Shown here: positions 1-6,604 of the stretch, one piece after another
Layout: every line of letters starts with the position of its first letter
Numbering within the stretch: the first letter of the stretch is position 1
From: Acidobacteriaceae bacterium
Lineage (GTDB): Bacteria; Acidobacteriota; Terriglobia; Terriglobales; Acidobacteriaceae
Direction: 5' to 3'
Length of the DNA stretch: 11,196 nt
Assembly (NCBI GenBank): GCA_003167305.1
Contig: PMTP01000034.1
Location: 1 to 11,196 of the forward strand
Translations under genes and position numbers: made by a program
The notes under the pieces: generated by a model
Seen by the model: only the letters and a program-made list of their open reading frames with translations
Database searches by the model: none
What the model was told of the DNA's origin: nothing

Positions 1-55
1 CACTCCATATCAGCCCAATGCACAAATAGAGAAAAGGATGTGGGCGATACGCCAT
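1..55 (-). CDS. Possible membrane protein, N-terminal fragment running off the left edge
   Basis: On the minus strand an ATG at 55-53 opens a frame that stays open to the window edge and reads MAYRPHPFLYLCIGLIWS. The basic start followed by a hydrophobic run looks like the beginning of a signal anchor or first membrane segment. An AGGGGT purine stretch lies 3 nt before the ATG and could act as a ribosome binding site. Only 18 codons are visible, so no family can be named and chance is a real alternative. If it is real, it is divergent from the radical SAM gene and shares the 56-686 intergenic region with it. Confidence 0.35.
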   Translation of the reverse strand, partial: MAYRPHPFLYLCIGLIWS

Positions 56-226
56 TGTACCCCTGGAATTGCTGCGTCCTCCTCCTTCTCTGGCCCGCGC
101 CCGCTCTCCGCAGGAGAGTGCCGGGGCTGAGGCGCTAAAAGACTCCGGCCAGAAAGACCTCTGGTTGATGAGCGCTTTTGGCCCTGGCGTCACTGTCCGG
201 CGGGGGCCGCAACTTCGCGGGTATGT

Positions 227-280
227 AAATCGGGGTGCCTCAAGTCCGTGGGTTGAGCTTCGGATTTTCGGACTTGGGAA
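227..280 (-). repeat. Dispersed hairpin with GCACCC tail, copy 1 (reverse orientation)
   Basis: CAAGTCCG at 241-248 pairs perfectly with CGGACTTG at 269-276, and C239-G278 plus a T-G wobble extend the stem. Read on the minus strand, the stem is followed by GAGGCACCCCGATTT, closely matching the tails after the hairpins at 2014-2046 and 6216-6253. GGTTGAG inside the loop (251-257) can also pair with CTCAACC at 289-295, so an RNA pseudoknot is possible. No T-run follows on either side, so this does not look like a terminator. Confidence 0.6.
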
Positions 281-410
281 TCGACTACCTCAACCGCCTC
301 GTCAGCGCCGCCCGCGCCCCAGCCAACCCCTGTACCTTTTCACCGTTTTTACGGCAGGATCGAAGCCTCCCGGCTCCTTTGTTGGCCAAAAAAACGCAAG
401 ATATTCTCTA

Positions 411-480
411 TCTATACGCAGAGCGTTTCTTGCGCGTTTGTCCCGCGCATCTTTCCCTGATCCCTGCGAAAACGTATAGA
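411..480. repeat. Nested inverted repeat
   Basis: TCTATACG (411-418) is the exact reverse complement of CGTATAGA (473-480). Between them TGCGCG (431-436) pairs with CGCGCA (444-449) around a 7-nt loop. As RNA or cruciform DNA this gives an outer 8-bp stem enclosing an inner 6-bp hairpin. It lies about 30 bp upstream of the FNR/CRP-like palindrome, so it may belong to a leader from a more distal promoter or be a protein-binding region. No family match is recognised. Confidence 0.35.
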
Positions 481-512
481 AGAAAGAAAGGCTGCTGATT
501 TAACCTGATAAT

Positions 513-526
513 GTGATCTAAATCAC
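513..526. promoter_or_regulatory. FNR/CRP-type operator palindrome
   Basis: The sequence GTGATCTAAATCAC is a perfect 5-4-5 inverted repeat (GTGAT-N4-ATCAC). This is the architecture bound by CRP/FNR-superfamily dimers: FNR prefers TTGAT-N4-ATCAA and CRP prefers TGTGA-N6-TCACA, and the wider context TGTGA-N6-TCACT fits the latter 9 of 10. The centre lies 167 bp upstream of the radical SAM start codon. A possible -10 hexamer TAATAC at 541-546 would place the site over the -35 region, about 8 bp closer than a classical class II activator site, so activation or repression cannot be decided. Confidence 0.55.
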
Positions 527-677
527 TGCCCGCGAAGCGCTAATACTGCTCTTCTGGAACAGAATCGTGGCGCTCCATCCCCGGCCGTGCCCCATCTTTT
601 CGCTCCTGAGCGCAGTCGAAGGATCTGCTTTTTTCAATCGCGAAAGGGGGTGAAACCCGCCCCGCCCCGGTTCTGTT

Positions 678-683
678 GGAGGT
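678..683 (+). promoter_or_regulatory. Ribosome binding site of the radical SAM gene
   Basis: GGAGGT lies 3 nt before the ATG at 687. This strong Shine-Dalgarno match fixes the start. Confidence 0.75.
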
Positions 684-686
684 CTC

Positions 687-1868
687 ATGCAACCGATGCA
701 CACCATTCCCGCTCGTGGCGCGTTGAACTTTGACGAAACCCCCTTTCTCGCCATCTGGGAGGTCACGCAATCCTGCGATTTGGCCTGCAAGCACTGCCGC
801 GCCGCCGCCCAGCCCATCGCTCATCCCGACGAGCTGACTAACGCTGAGGGGAAGGCCCTGATCGACCAGATCGCCGCCATGGGCGTTCCCATCTTCGTCT
901 TCACGGGCGGCGATCCGCTCAAGCGCGCCGACGTCTTCGAGTTGATCCGCTACGCCGCCGACAAAGGCGTGCAGGTTGCGCTCACTCCCTCTGCCACGCC
1001 GCTGCTGACCCGCGAGGCGATTTTCAAACTCAAGGAGGCTGGCCTGGTGCGGCTCGGCATCTCGCTGGACGGCTCGACGCCGGAGATTCACGACACTTTT
1101 CGCGGCCTTCCCGGCGCTTATGCGCGCACCATCCAGGCCATCGAGTGGGCCAACGAGGCGGGCATTCCCATCCAGGTCCACACCACCATCAGTCGCCACA
1201 ACGCCCATGACCTGGACAGCCTCTGCGCTCTCTTCGAGCGGCTGGCCATCGTGATGTGGAATGTCTTCTTCCTGGTTCCCGTGGGCCGCGGCCAGCTCGA
1301 CGACCTGCTGAGCGGCGAAGATTTCGAGCGGGTCTTCGGCAAGATTTACGAGCTTTCGCACCGCGTCAACTTCCAGATCAAGACCACCGAGGCGATGCAC
1401 TACCGCCGCTACCTCTTGCAGCACAACCTGGAGGAGCGCAAAATCGGCCACGGCCATCCGCACTCTTCCCCGCAGGCCTATGAACCCGGCGCCCCCACCG
1501 CCGACGCGCACACCCGCACCGCCAGTTGGGCCACCCGCCGCGTCAACGACGGCAAGGGCTTCCTCTTTGTCTCCCATGTGGGCAACGTCTACCCCAGCGG
1601 CTTTCTGCCCATTCACGCCGGCAACATCCGCGAGACCCCGCTCAGCGAGATCTACCGCAACGCGCCTATTTTCAAATCTTTGCGCGACACCAGCAAGCTG
1701 GAAGGCAAGTGCGGCGCCTGCGAGTACAAGGAGATCTGCGGCGGCTCCCGCGCCCGCGCCTACGCCGTCACCGGCGACCCGCTCGCCGAGGAACCCTGCT
1801 GCATCTACCAGCCCAAGCACTGGGACCCGGAACTGGAGAACGAGGCCGCGGCCTTCGCGAAGAGCTAG
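687..1868 (+). CDS. Radical SAM/SPASM enzyme (TIGR04053-like, related to NirJ/AhbD/PqqE)
   Basis: The 393-residue protein has the radical SAM signature CxxxCxxC at Cys30, Cys34 and Cys37 (CDLACKHC), which holds the 4Fe-4S cluster that cleaves S-adenosylmethionine. A GGDPL motif (around residues 74-78) matches the SAM-binding GGE-type loop. The C-terminus carries a SPASM-type cluster region: Cys342, Cys345 and Cys351 (CGACEYKEIC), then the pair Cys371-Cys372. This combination is seen in enzymes that modify haem precursors (NirJ, AhbC/AhbD) or ribosomal peptides (PqqE and relatives). The overall sequence reminds me of the TIGR04053 family, whose exact reaction I cannot state. No peptide precursor gene is visible beside it. 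An FNR/CRP-like operator upstream would fit oxygen or nitrosative control of an oxygen-sensitive enzyme. hemY lies about 6 kb downstream but not in the same transcription unit, so a haem role is suggestive only. Confidence 0.88.
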   Translation: MQPMHTIPARGALNFDETPFLAIWEVTQSCDLACKHCRAAAQPIAHPDELTNAEGKALIDQIAAMGVPIFVFTGGDPLKRADVFELIRYAADKGVQVALTPSATPLLTREAIFKLKEAGLVRLGISLDGSTPEIHDTFRGLPGAYARTIQAIEWANEAGIPIQVHTTISRHNAHDLDSLCALFERLAIVMWNVFFLVPVGRGQLDDLLSGEDFERVFGKIYELSHRVNFQIKTTEAMHYRRYLLQHNLEERKIGHGHPHSSPQAYEPGAPTADAHTRTASWATRRVNDGKGFLFVSHVGNVYPSGFLPIHAGNIRETPLSEIYRNAPIFKSLRDTSKLEGKCGACEYKEICGGSRARAYAVTGDPLAEEPCCIYQPKHWDPELENEAAAFAKS

Positions 1869-2012
1869 CTGCCAAGGCGCAATTTAAGTACCAAACGCGC
1901 AAATATACCTCTGCGTCGAAACAGAGCTAGTTTTGCATATTTTTGGCCAGACATTTAGAGAATCCAGTCATTTTTTGAGTGAATTGAGAGCGGGCGGGAG
2001 AAGATGATCGTT

Positions 2013-2046
2013 CCCAGGTCCCAAAGGCGGGACCTGGAGCACCCAA
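2013..2046 (+). repeat. Dispersed hairpin with GCACCC tail, copy 2
   Basis: CCAGGTCCC (2014-2022) pairs over 9 bp with GGGACCTGG (2029-2037) around a 6-nt loop. It is followed by AGCACCCAATTT, the tail shared with the copies at 227-280 and 6216-6253. It sits between the convergent ends of the radical SAM gene and the DsbA-like gene and could act as a transcription barrier. Neither side has a T-run, so a classical intrinsic terminator is unlikely. The rest of the gap (1869-2012) shows no gene. Confidence 0.65.
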
Positions 2047-2081
2047 TTTCCTTACCCCCGGACCCGCGCCACCCGCCAACT

Positions 2082-3170
2082 TTATTGCAGCGACGGCGTT
2101 GCCGCTTGCCGCGCGAGCTCCTGCTCGATCACCCTGGACAGGCTCTCTTGCGGCTCAGCGCCAACGATTGCGATTCCATTGATGAAGAAGGTAGGGGTGG
2201 CAGTGATGCCCAGGCGTTCCGCATCCTGCCGGTCGCGTTCGATCGAGGCCTTGTATTTGCCGCCGGCCAGGCAGCTATCGAACTGTTTCTCGTCCAGTTT
2301 CAACTCGTGCGCGTATTGCTTCAGGCTTGGAGTGTCGAGTTGGCCTGCCATCAGCAATTCATACATTTGCCAGTAATTTCCCTGCTCGGCGGCGCAACGC
2401 GAAGCCTCCGCGGCTTGCTCGGCAAGCGGATGCAACTGGGAGACCGGGAAATCACGGTAGGCCAAGGCAACCTGAGTCCCGTATTCTGCCAACACGTTTT
2501 TCAGGACGCCTTCCTCCCGGCGGCAAAAGGGACACTGAAAATCCGCAAATTCGACGATCACGACGGACGCGTTGGGATTGCCTTTCAATCGCGCCGCATC
2601 GTAGGTCACCTTCTCGCGGTGAGGATCGAGCAGGATAACGACCTCCGCCTGCGAACGCAGACGATCCAGGTATGCATCGTGCGCGTACTGGATTTGCGCC
2701 TTGTGCAGCGTCTCGCGGAGTTGATCCTTCATCTGCGGAAATGGCTGACGATTGCGTTCCGGCTGGGCCAAATAATAGGCGAGCACTTCGGCGTCTGTGG
2801 GCTGGGCAAGGGTGCGGTCCACTTCCTCGGCAAGAAACGCATCGGTAGACTCGCCCTTCTTTTTCGCCGCCGACTCCAGCAGCTTCTGCCGGATAAGCTT
2901 CTCCAGCGCTCTGGTTTGGACTTGGTACTCCTGGCTGCGCAGCGGCAGCATCTGCGCCGTGTCGGAGTTGGAAAGCTCTTGCGCTGAGATCGCCTGTCCA
3001 TCGACCGTGGCCACGGTCTGCGCTTCCTGGCTTGCGGCGGGAGCAGCCACTGTCACCACACCGATGATCGGGAAGAGAGCAGCGACGGCGAACATCTGCC
3101 ATCGCGGCCCAGTCTTCCGCCTGCCCATGGTCGCCAGATTCGACACCTTTGCGGCCAAAATACAGTCCAT
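2082..3170 (-). CDS. Exported thiol-disulfide oxidoreductase, SurA_N-like plus DsbA-like domains
   Basis: The 362-residue protein has a hydrophobic export segment at about residues 27-46 ending near AAS-QE, so it is probably periplasmic. Residues about 52-185 resemble the helical chaperone part of SurA/PpiC isomerases (VDGQAIS start, then charged helices), without an isomerase domain. From about residue 200 it is a DsbA/DsbG-like thioredoxin fold: CPFC active site at Cys213-Cys216 in the typical FADFQCPFC context, and a cis-proline loop TPTFFING at about 325-332 with Pro326. The likely role is making or correcting disulfides in exported clients, with the N-terminal part holding the substrate. 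The gene follows the Cys-rich lipoprotein gene by 65 bp on the same strand with no visible terminator, so the two may be co-transcribed. The start is uncertain: Met15 (3128) gives a more compact signal peptide and neither start has a strong ribosome binding site. Confidence 0.87.
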   Translation of the reverse strand: MDCILAAKVSNLATMGRRKTGPRWQMFAVAALFPIIGVVTVAAPAASQEAQTVATVDGQAISAQELSNSDTAQMLPLRSQEYQVQTRALEKLIRQKLLESAAKKKGESTDAFLAEEVDRTLAQPTDAEVLAYYLAQPERNRQPFPQMKDQLRETLHKAQIQYAHDAYLDRLRSQAEVVILLDPHREKVTYDAARLKGNPNASVVIVEFADFQCPFCRREEGVLKNVLAEYGTQVALAYRDFPVSQLHPLAEQAAEASRCAAEQGNYWQMYELLMAGQLDTPSLKQYAHELKLDEKQFDSCLAGGKYKASIERDRQDAERLGITATPTFFINGIAIVGAEPQESLSRVIEQELARQAATPSLQ

Positions 3171-3235
3171 TCTTCACAACCCCAAGAAAGATGTCGGCCC
3201 GCATGGTTTTGTCTTCATGTGGACTGACGCCTTCT

Positions 3236-5806
3236 TTAATTGCTCGCTGTGCAGGTCTCGGTCACGGTTGCGGTGGTGCAGCCCGGCACGGTTGGAAGGC
3301 TGCAGGAGAGGTCAAAAGTGAACGAGGTGCTTGTCGCCGCAGAGTAGCCGCACGACTCAGATGCGCAGCCGGCACTGGCCATTGCGGAATCCACTTCGGC
3401 ACACACCGCCGAATCGAATCCCGAGAGCGTGGTTCCCGACGCCACGGTATAGTCGAATGGCGACGAGGCAGAAGTACCGGGGACAGTATCGCACACGCCG
3501 TCCGCGCAGCAAGTGATCGCGCCGACCGACACATTGCAACTTCCCGCATATGAACCGGCAACAGGCGGAGCCGTAGGAGTCGTCGAAGTTGTGAGCGTTG
3601 GCGCTGTCACGCTTGCAGTTGAGCTAAGACCGCTGAGATCGACCGTTTCTGTCGCCAAGATCGCGGAGGTGGCCGGGTTTTCCTCTGTCAGCGAAAGATC
3701 CACGTAGCCGGTATCAGGAACATTGAGAGGCACAAGCAAATCATAATAACCATCCGGGTCAGCCAGTGCGGTTATTCCCAACGCAGATGCTCCAATGCAG
3801 CAAAGACCGATGCTGCTTTGCGGTGCAGAAGTGTTTTGGGTACTGCCATTCACTGCCGTTCCAGTCATGTAACCCAGGTTTCCGCTCAGCAGCGGCAAAA
3901 TGGTGGGGGACACGAGCGTTACATCGGTCGTATCGGCTGCCACCATCCCAGGGGCATCTCCCACAATCTTTGTCGATGACTCAAACGCCTTATCGATGAT
4001 TCCGGCCGTCCCCGCCTCCGCCTCCAGCCCAAGCCAGGCGGGAATGCCGGCCATGATCTTTGCGACAGAACTGGCAATGCCCGCTCCAGAGCTGTTCAAT
4101 GCGCTTAAAATGCCTTGCTGTTGTTCTGCATCGCATCCACCCGGATTTCCATTCGCATTGCAGACCGCGGAATCGCTAATGGCATGGAAAGCCGAGTCAA
4201 GAGTGGAGGAAAGATGCGAGAACCCCAGCGTCATCCCTGGGAGTGCGGCCGCTTGCTCGGCCCCCCCCACCTTGAGGGTCGCCTCCAACGCCCCCAGCGC
4301 CGTATTGCCGGTGTCGGTTGGGTTCGGTGAGCTCTGTACGGCCTCTTGCGCCTCCATGAAGCAGGCGCTTTCATTGCTCGCTAGGCAGCCGATCGCCCCA
4401 ACCATGGAAGCAAGACTGAACTCCGGATGGACGGACGAATCGTGTGCCGTGAGCGAGCCGATGCGCCGGCGAGGAGAAACAGCGGAACCGCTGCTGGAGG
4501 AAAGAAACTGTTGGGTCATATAGACGCCGATGATGCGATCCATGACATCCAGTTGCGTTGAATCGAACTGAATCGCTTTTCCGTTCAGAGTGCCCCAACT
4601 GTATGCCGTTGAATTGCTCGCCATGATGTTATCGACATCGGAGCGGGCCATGGCCGCCCCGGTCATCAGATCCTGCATGACCGTTTGGGCGCTCGTTGTG
4701 CTCAATTTGGTCCCAACCAGTTGCTGCGCGGCCTGAAATTCATTCAGTCTTCTGGCATGAAGCAGCGATTCAAAGATCAGGAAGCTGTGGCTGATTTGTC
4801 CCAGCGAGGTTCCATACGTGCTGAGAGCCGGCAGATCCTGAATGGTAATGGAGGCTGGGACGGAAGAATGGGAGCCTTGTGACACCACTAGTGAAACGGT
4901 TCCTTCGCCAATCGCATTTGTGCTCGGGTCGATATATAGCGGAACGCCTGCTATGACCGTCCCGTCGGAAGCTACCCGCACCGCCTGCTCCGTTGCGGAA
5001 TACCCGGCGCTATTGGAAAAAGTAAGCGTGACAGTGCCGCTTGCACTGACGCCGGTCGTGCTAATTTGAATAGCGGTTAATGGCGTTGGGGTCGTGCTGG
5101 AAACATTCGTGATTGCGAGCGTCGCCACCGTAACACTCGCGGTAGCCGATCCCGACTTGGTTGTGTCCTCGGTGCTGGTGGCCGTCACGGTTACGGGGTT
5201 GGGGCTAGGGACAGCGCTGGGCGCGGTATAGAGGCCGGAGGTCGAAACAGTACCAACGGTGGAGTTGCCGCTTTGAACGCCGCTCACGCTCCAGGTAACA
5301 GCCGAGCTGTAACTTCCCGTTCCTTTAACTGTCGCCGTGCACTGCGAAGTCTGTCCGGTCGGCACCGAGGTTGGAGTGCAGGAGACAGCAACCGAAGTGA
5401 TGGTCGGCGGCGGGGTCAGCGTGATGGTGGCCGAAGCGGACTTCGTTGTGTCGGTCTTGCTGGTGGCCGTTAGCGTCACGGTGGTGGTCGCGCTGACCGT
5501 AGCCAGCGCCGTATAGGTGACGCCGGTTGTGGTGACGGCGCTGAGCGTTCCCACGCCGGAGCCGATGCTCCAGGTCACGCCGGCATTGGCCGAGTCGTTC
5601 GCAACTGTCGCCGTGAAAGCCTGTATGCCGCCGCCATTGAGCGATACGCTTGCCGGATTGACGCTCACACTAATGGGAGGCGTTGTGGTCTTTGTCGTCG
5701 AGCCGCCGCCTCCTCCGCCGCAGCCTGCCAAAAAGGCCAAAGTTGACAATCCACTGAAAACGGCAGCAAGACCAAAGCGAACGGACATGATTCCTTTTCC
5801 TGACAT
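3236..5806 (-). CDS. Large Cys-rich lipoprotein with BIG2-type Ig-like domains
   Basis: The protein is 856 residues from the chosen ATG. It opens with a basic, hydrophobic signal ending in the lipobox LAGC (lipidated Cys29), followed by six glycines and a Thr-rich linker, so it is an anchored envelope protein. Residues about 45-225 contain two BIG2-like modules (SVSVNPASVSL..., then SVAVSCTPTSVPTG...), and about 227-325 resemble an IPT/TIG module. The region about 330-650 is Ala/Ser-rich and probably helical, with no family recognised. The last 106 residues hold 10 of the 18 cysteines outside the lipobox, including TCCADGVC and GCASESC. An even number is compatible with nine disulfides. The ATG at 5806 is preceded by GGAG at a 6-nt spacing; a TTG at 5818 and an ATG at 5788 are alternatives. 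A run of eight G on the coding strand (4261-4268) lies inside the gene. The function is unknown; adhesion or surface binding is only inferred. Confidence 0.85.
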   Translation of the reverse strand: MSGKGIMSVRFGLAAVFSGLSTLAFLAGCGGGGGGSTTKTTTPPISVSVNPASVSLNGGGIQAFTATVANDSANAGVTWSIGSGVGTLSAVTTTGVTYTALATVSATTTVTLTATSKTDTTKSASATITLTPPPTITSVAVSCTPTSVPTGQTSQCTATVKGTGSYSSAVTWSVSGVQSGNSTVGTVSTSGLYTAPSAVPSPNPVTVTATSTEDTTKSGSATASVTVATLAITNVSSTTPTPLTAIQISTTGVSASGTVTLTFSNSAGYSATEQAVRVASDGTVIAGVPLYIDPSTNAIGEGTVSLVVSQGSHSSVPASITIQDLPALSTYGTSLGQISHSFLIFESLLHARRLNEFQAAQQLVGTKLSTTSAQTVMQDLMTGAAMARSDVDNIMASNSTAYSWGTLNGKAIQFDSTQLDVMDRIIGVYMTQQFLSSSSGSAVSPRRRIGSLTAHDSSVHPEFSLASMVGAIGCLASNESACFMEAQEAVQSSPNPTDTGNTALGALEATLKVGGAEQAAALPGMTLGFSHLSSTLDSAFHAISDSAVCNANGNPGGCDAEQQQGILSALNSSGAGIASSVAKIMAGIPAWLGLEAEAGTAGIIDKAFESSTKIVGDAPGMVAADTTDVTLVSPTILPLLSGNLGYMTGTAVNGSTQNTSAPQSSIGLCCIGASALGITALADPDGYYDLLVPLNVPDTGYVDLSLTEENPATSAILATETVDLSGLSSTASVTAPTLTTSTTPTAPPVAGSYAGSCNVSVGAITCCADGVCDTVPGTSASSPFDYTVASGTTLSGFDSAVCAEVDSAMASAGCASESCGYSAATSTSFTFDLSCSLPTVPGCTTATVTETCTASN
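4261..4268. repeat. Homopolymer C8/G8 tract inside the lipoprotein gene
   Basis: Eight consecutive C (G on the coding strand) encode part of a KVGGAEQ stretch in the lipoprotein. The frame is intact. Tracts of this length can vary by slippage, or may mark a place where sequencing errors occur. Confidence 0.8.
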
Positions 5807-5843
5807 TGGACTCTCCAAAACCTCTTGTATGATTTCGATAAGA

Positions 5844-5872
5844 ATATTATTTGATCAGAGATTACTTGTCAA
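5844..5872 (-). promoter_or_regulatory. Near-consensus sigma70 promoter for the lipoprotein gene
   Basis: On the minus strand TTGACA (5872-5867) is followed, after exactly 17 bp, by TAATAT (5849-5844). This is a perfect -35 and a 5-of-6 -10 element at optimal spacing. Transcription would start near 5837, giving a leader of about 30 nt before the ribosome binding site GGAG. The surrounding 100 bp are markedly AT-rich compared with the rest of the window. Confidence 0.75.
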
Positions 5873-6072
5873 TTATGTAATTGCTGTGTTTCGTAGGAAA
5901 ATACATAGATAAATCGTTTTACTCATAGAATTGCGTGGTTCATATCACATGCAACGCACAATCGTGGCGTCGATTCACTAATTGCCCAGGAATCTCAGTC
6001 TGTGCAGCCAGGAGTTCTCGCCATTCCTGTAGGCCCACGGGGAACTGCTTTAATACTGAGATGGGCTCTGTG
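5873..6072. other. Intergenic region between the lipoprotein promoter and the truncated hemY copy
   Basis: The first part is AT-rich and probably belongs to the upstream region of the leftward promoter. No gene is seen. GGAACTGCTTTAAT at 6041-6054 matches 13 of 14 bases with 7697-7710 upstream of the intact hemY, so the duplication probably reached at least 32 bp before the start codon. The last 18 bp before the two ATGs no longer resemble each other. Confidence 0.55.
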
Positions 6073-6195
6073 ATGCGGACGGCGATCATTGGGGGCGGGA
6101 TAGCGGGGCTGGCGGCGGCTTATGAGCTGGAGCAGGCGCGGCAGAAGGGCGCACAGGTTGAGTACACGCTCTTTGAGGCGCGGGCGCGGCTGGGC
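6073..6195 (+). repeat. Direct repeat of the hemY 5' end, left copy
   Basis: These 123 bp equal 7728-7850 except for one base (C at 6185, A at 7840), at an offset of 1655 bp. After 6195 the copies part. Five extra bases (ATTAG) are followed by GGCTGT, which is also the next sequence in the intact gene, so the break may be a small insertion followed by decay. Confidence 0.95.
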
Positions 6196-6228
6196 ATTAG
6201 GGCTGTTGCCCGAATCCCAGGTTCCTAA
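6073..6228 (+). pseudogene. Truncated hemY/hemG remnant
   Basis: The reading frame starts like the intact oxidase: MRTAIIGGGIAGLAAAYELE, the FAD-binding GxGxxG Rossmann motif, continuing to FEARARLG. It then runs into unrelated codons and stops after 51 residues. Glu is replaced by Ala in the FEARERLGG motif. The intact protein has 483 residues, so this fragment cannot be a functional oxidase. It lacks the GAGG ribosome binding site found before the intact gene. A dispersed hairpin starts about 20 bp after the homology ends and overlaps the stop, suggesting the break point and the hairpin are connected. A short expressed peptide cannot be excluded but is unlikely. Confidence 0.9.
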
Positions 6229-6257
6229 AACAGGACCTAGGGCACCCAATTTTGGGT
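6216..6257 (+). repeat. Dispersed hairpin with GCACCC tail, copy 3
   Basis: CCCAGGTTCC (6216-6225) pairs imperfectly with GGACCTAGGG (6233-6242), with one base bulged on each side. GCACCCAATTTT follows, matching the tail of copy 2. A second short palindrome ACCCAATTTTGGGT (6244-6257) overlaps the tail. The stem is more decayed than in the other copies. Confidence 0.6.
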
Positions 6258-6604
6258 CATGGGACCCTATGGGACATGCACCACCCGCCCGGCGGTGATG
6301 GGTGATTCGGGCAGTTCGACCGGCAGAATCGACCCAAGGAATTACCAACTGTATGTGCAAAAGAATGCATATTTCATCAAGGACTCTCAGGGCTGAGATG
6401 TAAAAGGCTGTATTTAGGCGCATTTCGCAGCGCCGGAGTGGCCCTGAAAATGCATGTAGATGCTCGGATACTTCTCTATTCCCCGTTTCCCTGGGGAGCG
6501 TTCCCTACTGTCACCGCTCGACTGAAATGCGTTCCCCGCTCCGTTCTCGCTGACAGGAGGGCACTTTTGCCCACTGCCGCGGAGCGAAGACTTCAGGAGG
6601 TTCA
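6258..6604. other. Intergenic leader upstream of the PEP-CTERM gene
   Basis: No gene is visible in these 347 bases. Small stems occur: TCCCC/GGGGA (6480-6484 with 6493-6497), CTGTCA/TGACAG (6508-6513 with 6551-6556) and GGGCA/TGCCC (6559-6563 with 6568-6572, loop CTTT), the last about 20 nt before the ribosome binding site. Together they could form a structured leader, but I recognise no riboswitch core, no sigma54 TGGCAC-N5-TTGCA element and no clear sigma70 promoter. Confidence 0.45.
6595..6600 (+). promoter_or_regulatory. Ribosome binding site deciding a TTG start
   Basis: A perfect AGGAGG lies 4 nt before the TTG at 6605. This supports TTG as the initiation codon because the signal peptide begins immediately after it and no ATG is available nearby in frame. 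Confidence 0.7.

Larger units (their letters stand above)
56..686. other. Long intergenic region upstream of the radical SAM gene
   Basis: No convincing gene is visible in these 631 bases. Open frames at 69-479 and 235-498 lack family resemblance, credible ribosome binding sites and coding-like composition. The stretch holds a dispersed hairpin (227-280), a nested inverted repeat (411-480), an FNR/CRP-type palindrome (513-526), a possible -10 hexamer TAATAC (541-546) and a short motif CCTGAGCGCAGTCGAAGGA (605-623). I associate the last with dispersed intergenic motifs in many bacteria, but that is from memory and unverified. Confidence 0.6.

Noticed and set aside
69..479. 136-codon frame in the left intergenic region
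   Set aside because: Pro/Arg/Ser-rich translation, no ribosome binding site, and it crosses two inverted-repeat structures.
540..1820. 426-codon open frame on the minus strand
   Set aside because: It lies opposite the clearly real radical SAM gene, is a low-complexity Ala/Gly/Val-rich translation typical of high-GC antisense frames, and shows no domain.
2013..2046. Hairpin between convergent genes as a bidirectional intrinsic terminator
   Set aside because: There is no T-run on either side, and its tail matches the other dispersed hairpins, so repeat membership explains it better.
2004..2987. 327-codon open frame on the plus strand
   Set aside because: It is antisense to the DsbA-like gene, whose CPFC and cis-Pro motifs are unmistakable; its translation is Leu/Arg/Gln-rich and unrecognisable, and it begins inside the dispersed hairpin region.
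6258..6604. Riboswitch such as a c-di-GMP sensor upstream of the PEP-CTERM gene
   Set aside because: Several small stems exist, but the conserved core of no riboswitch class I know could be placed on them.
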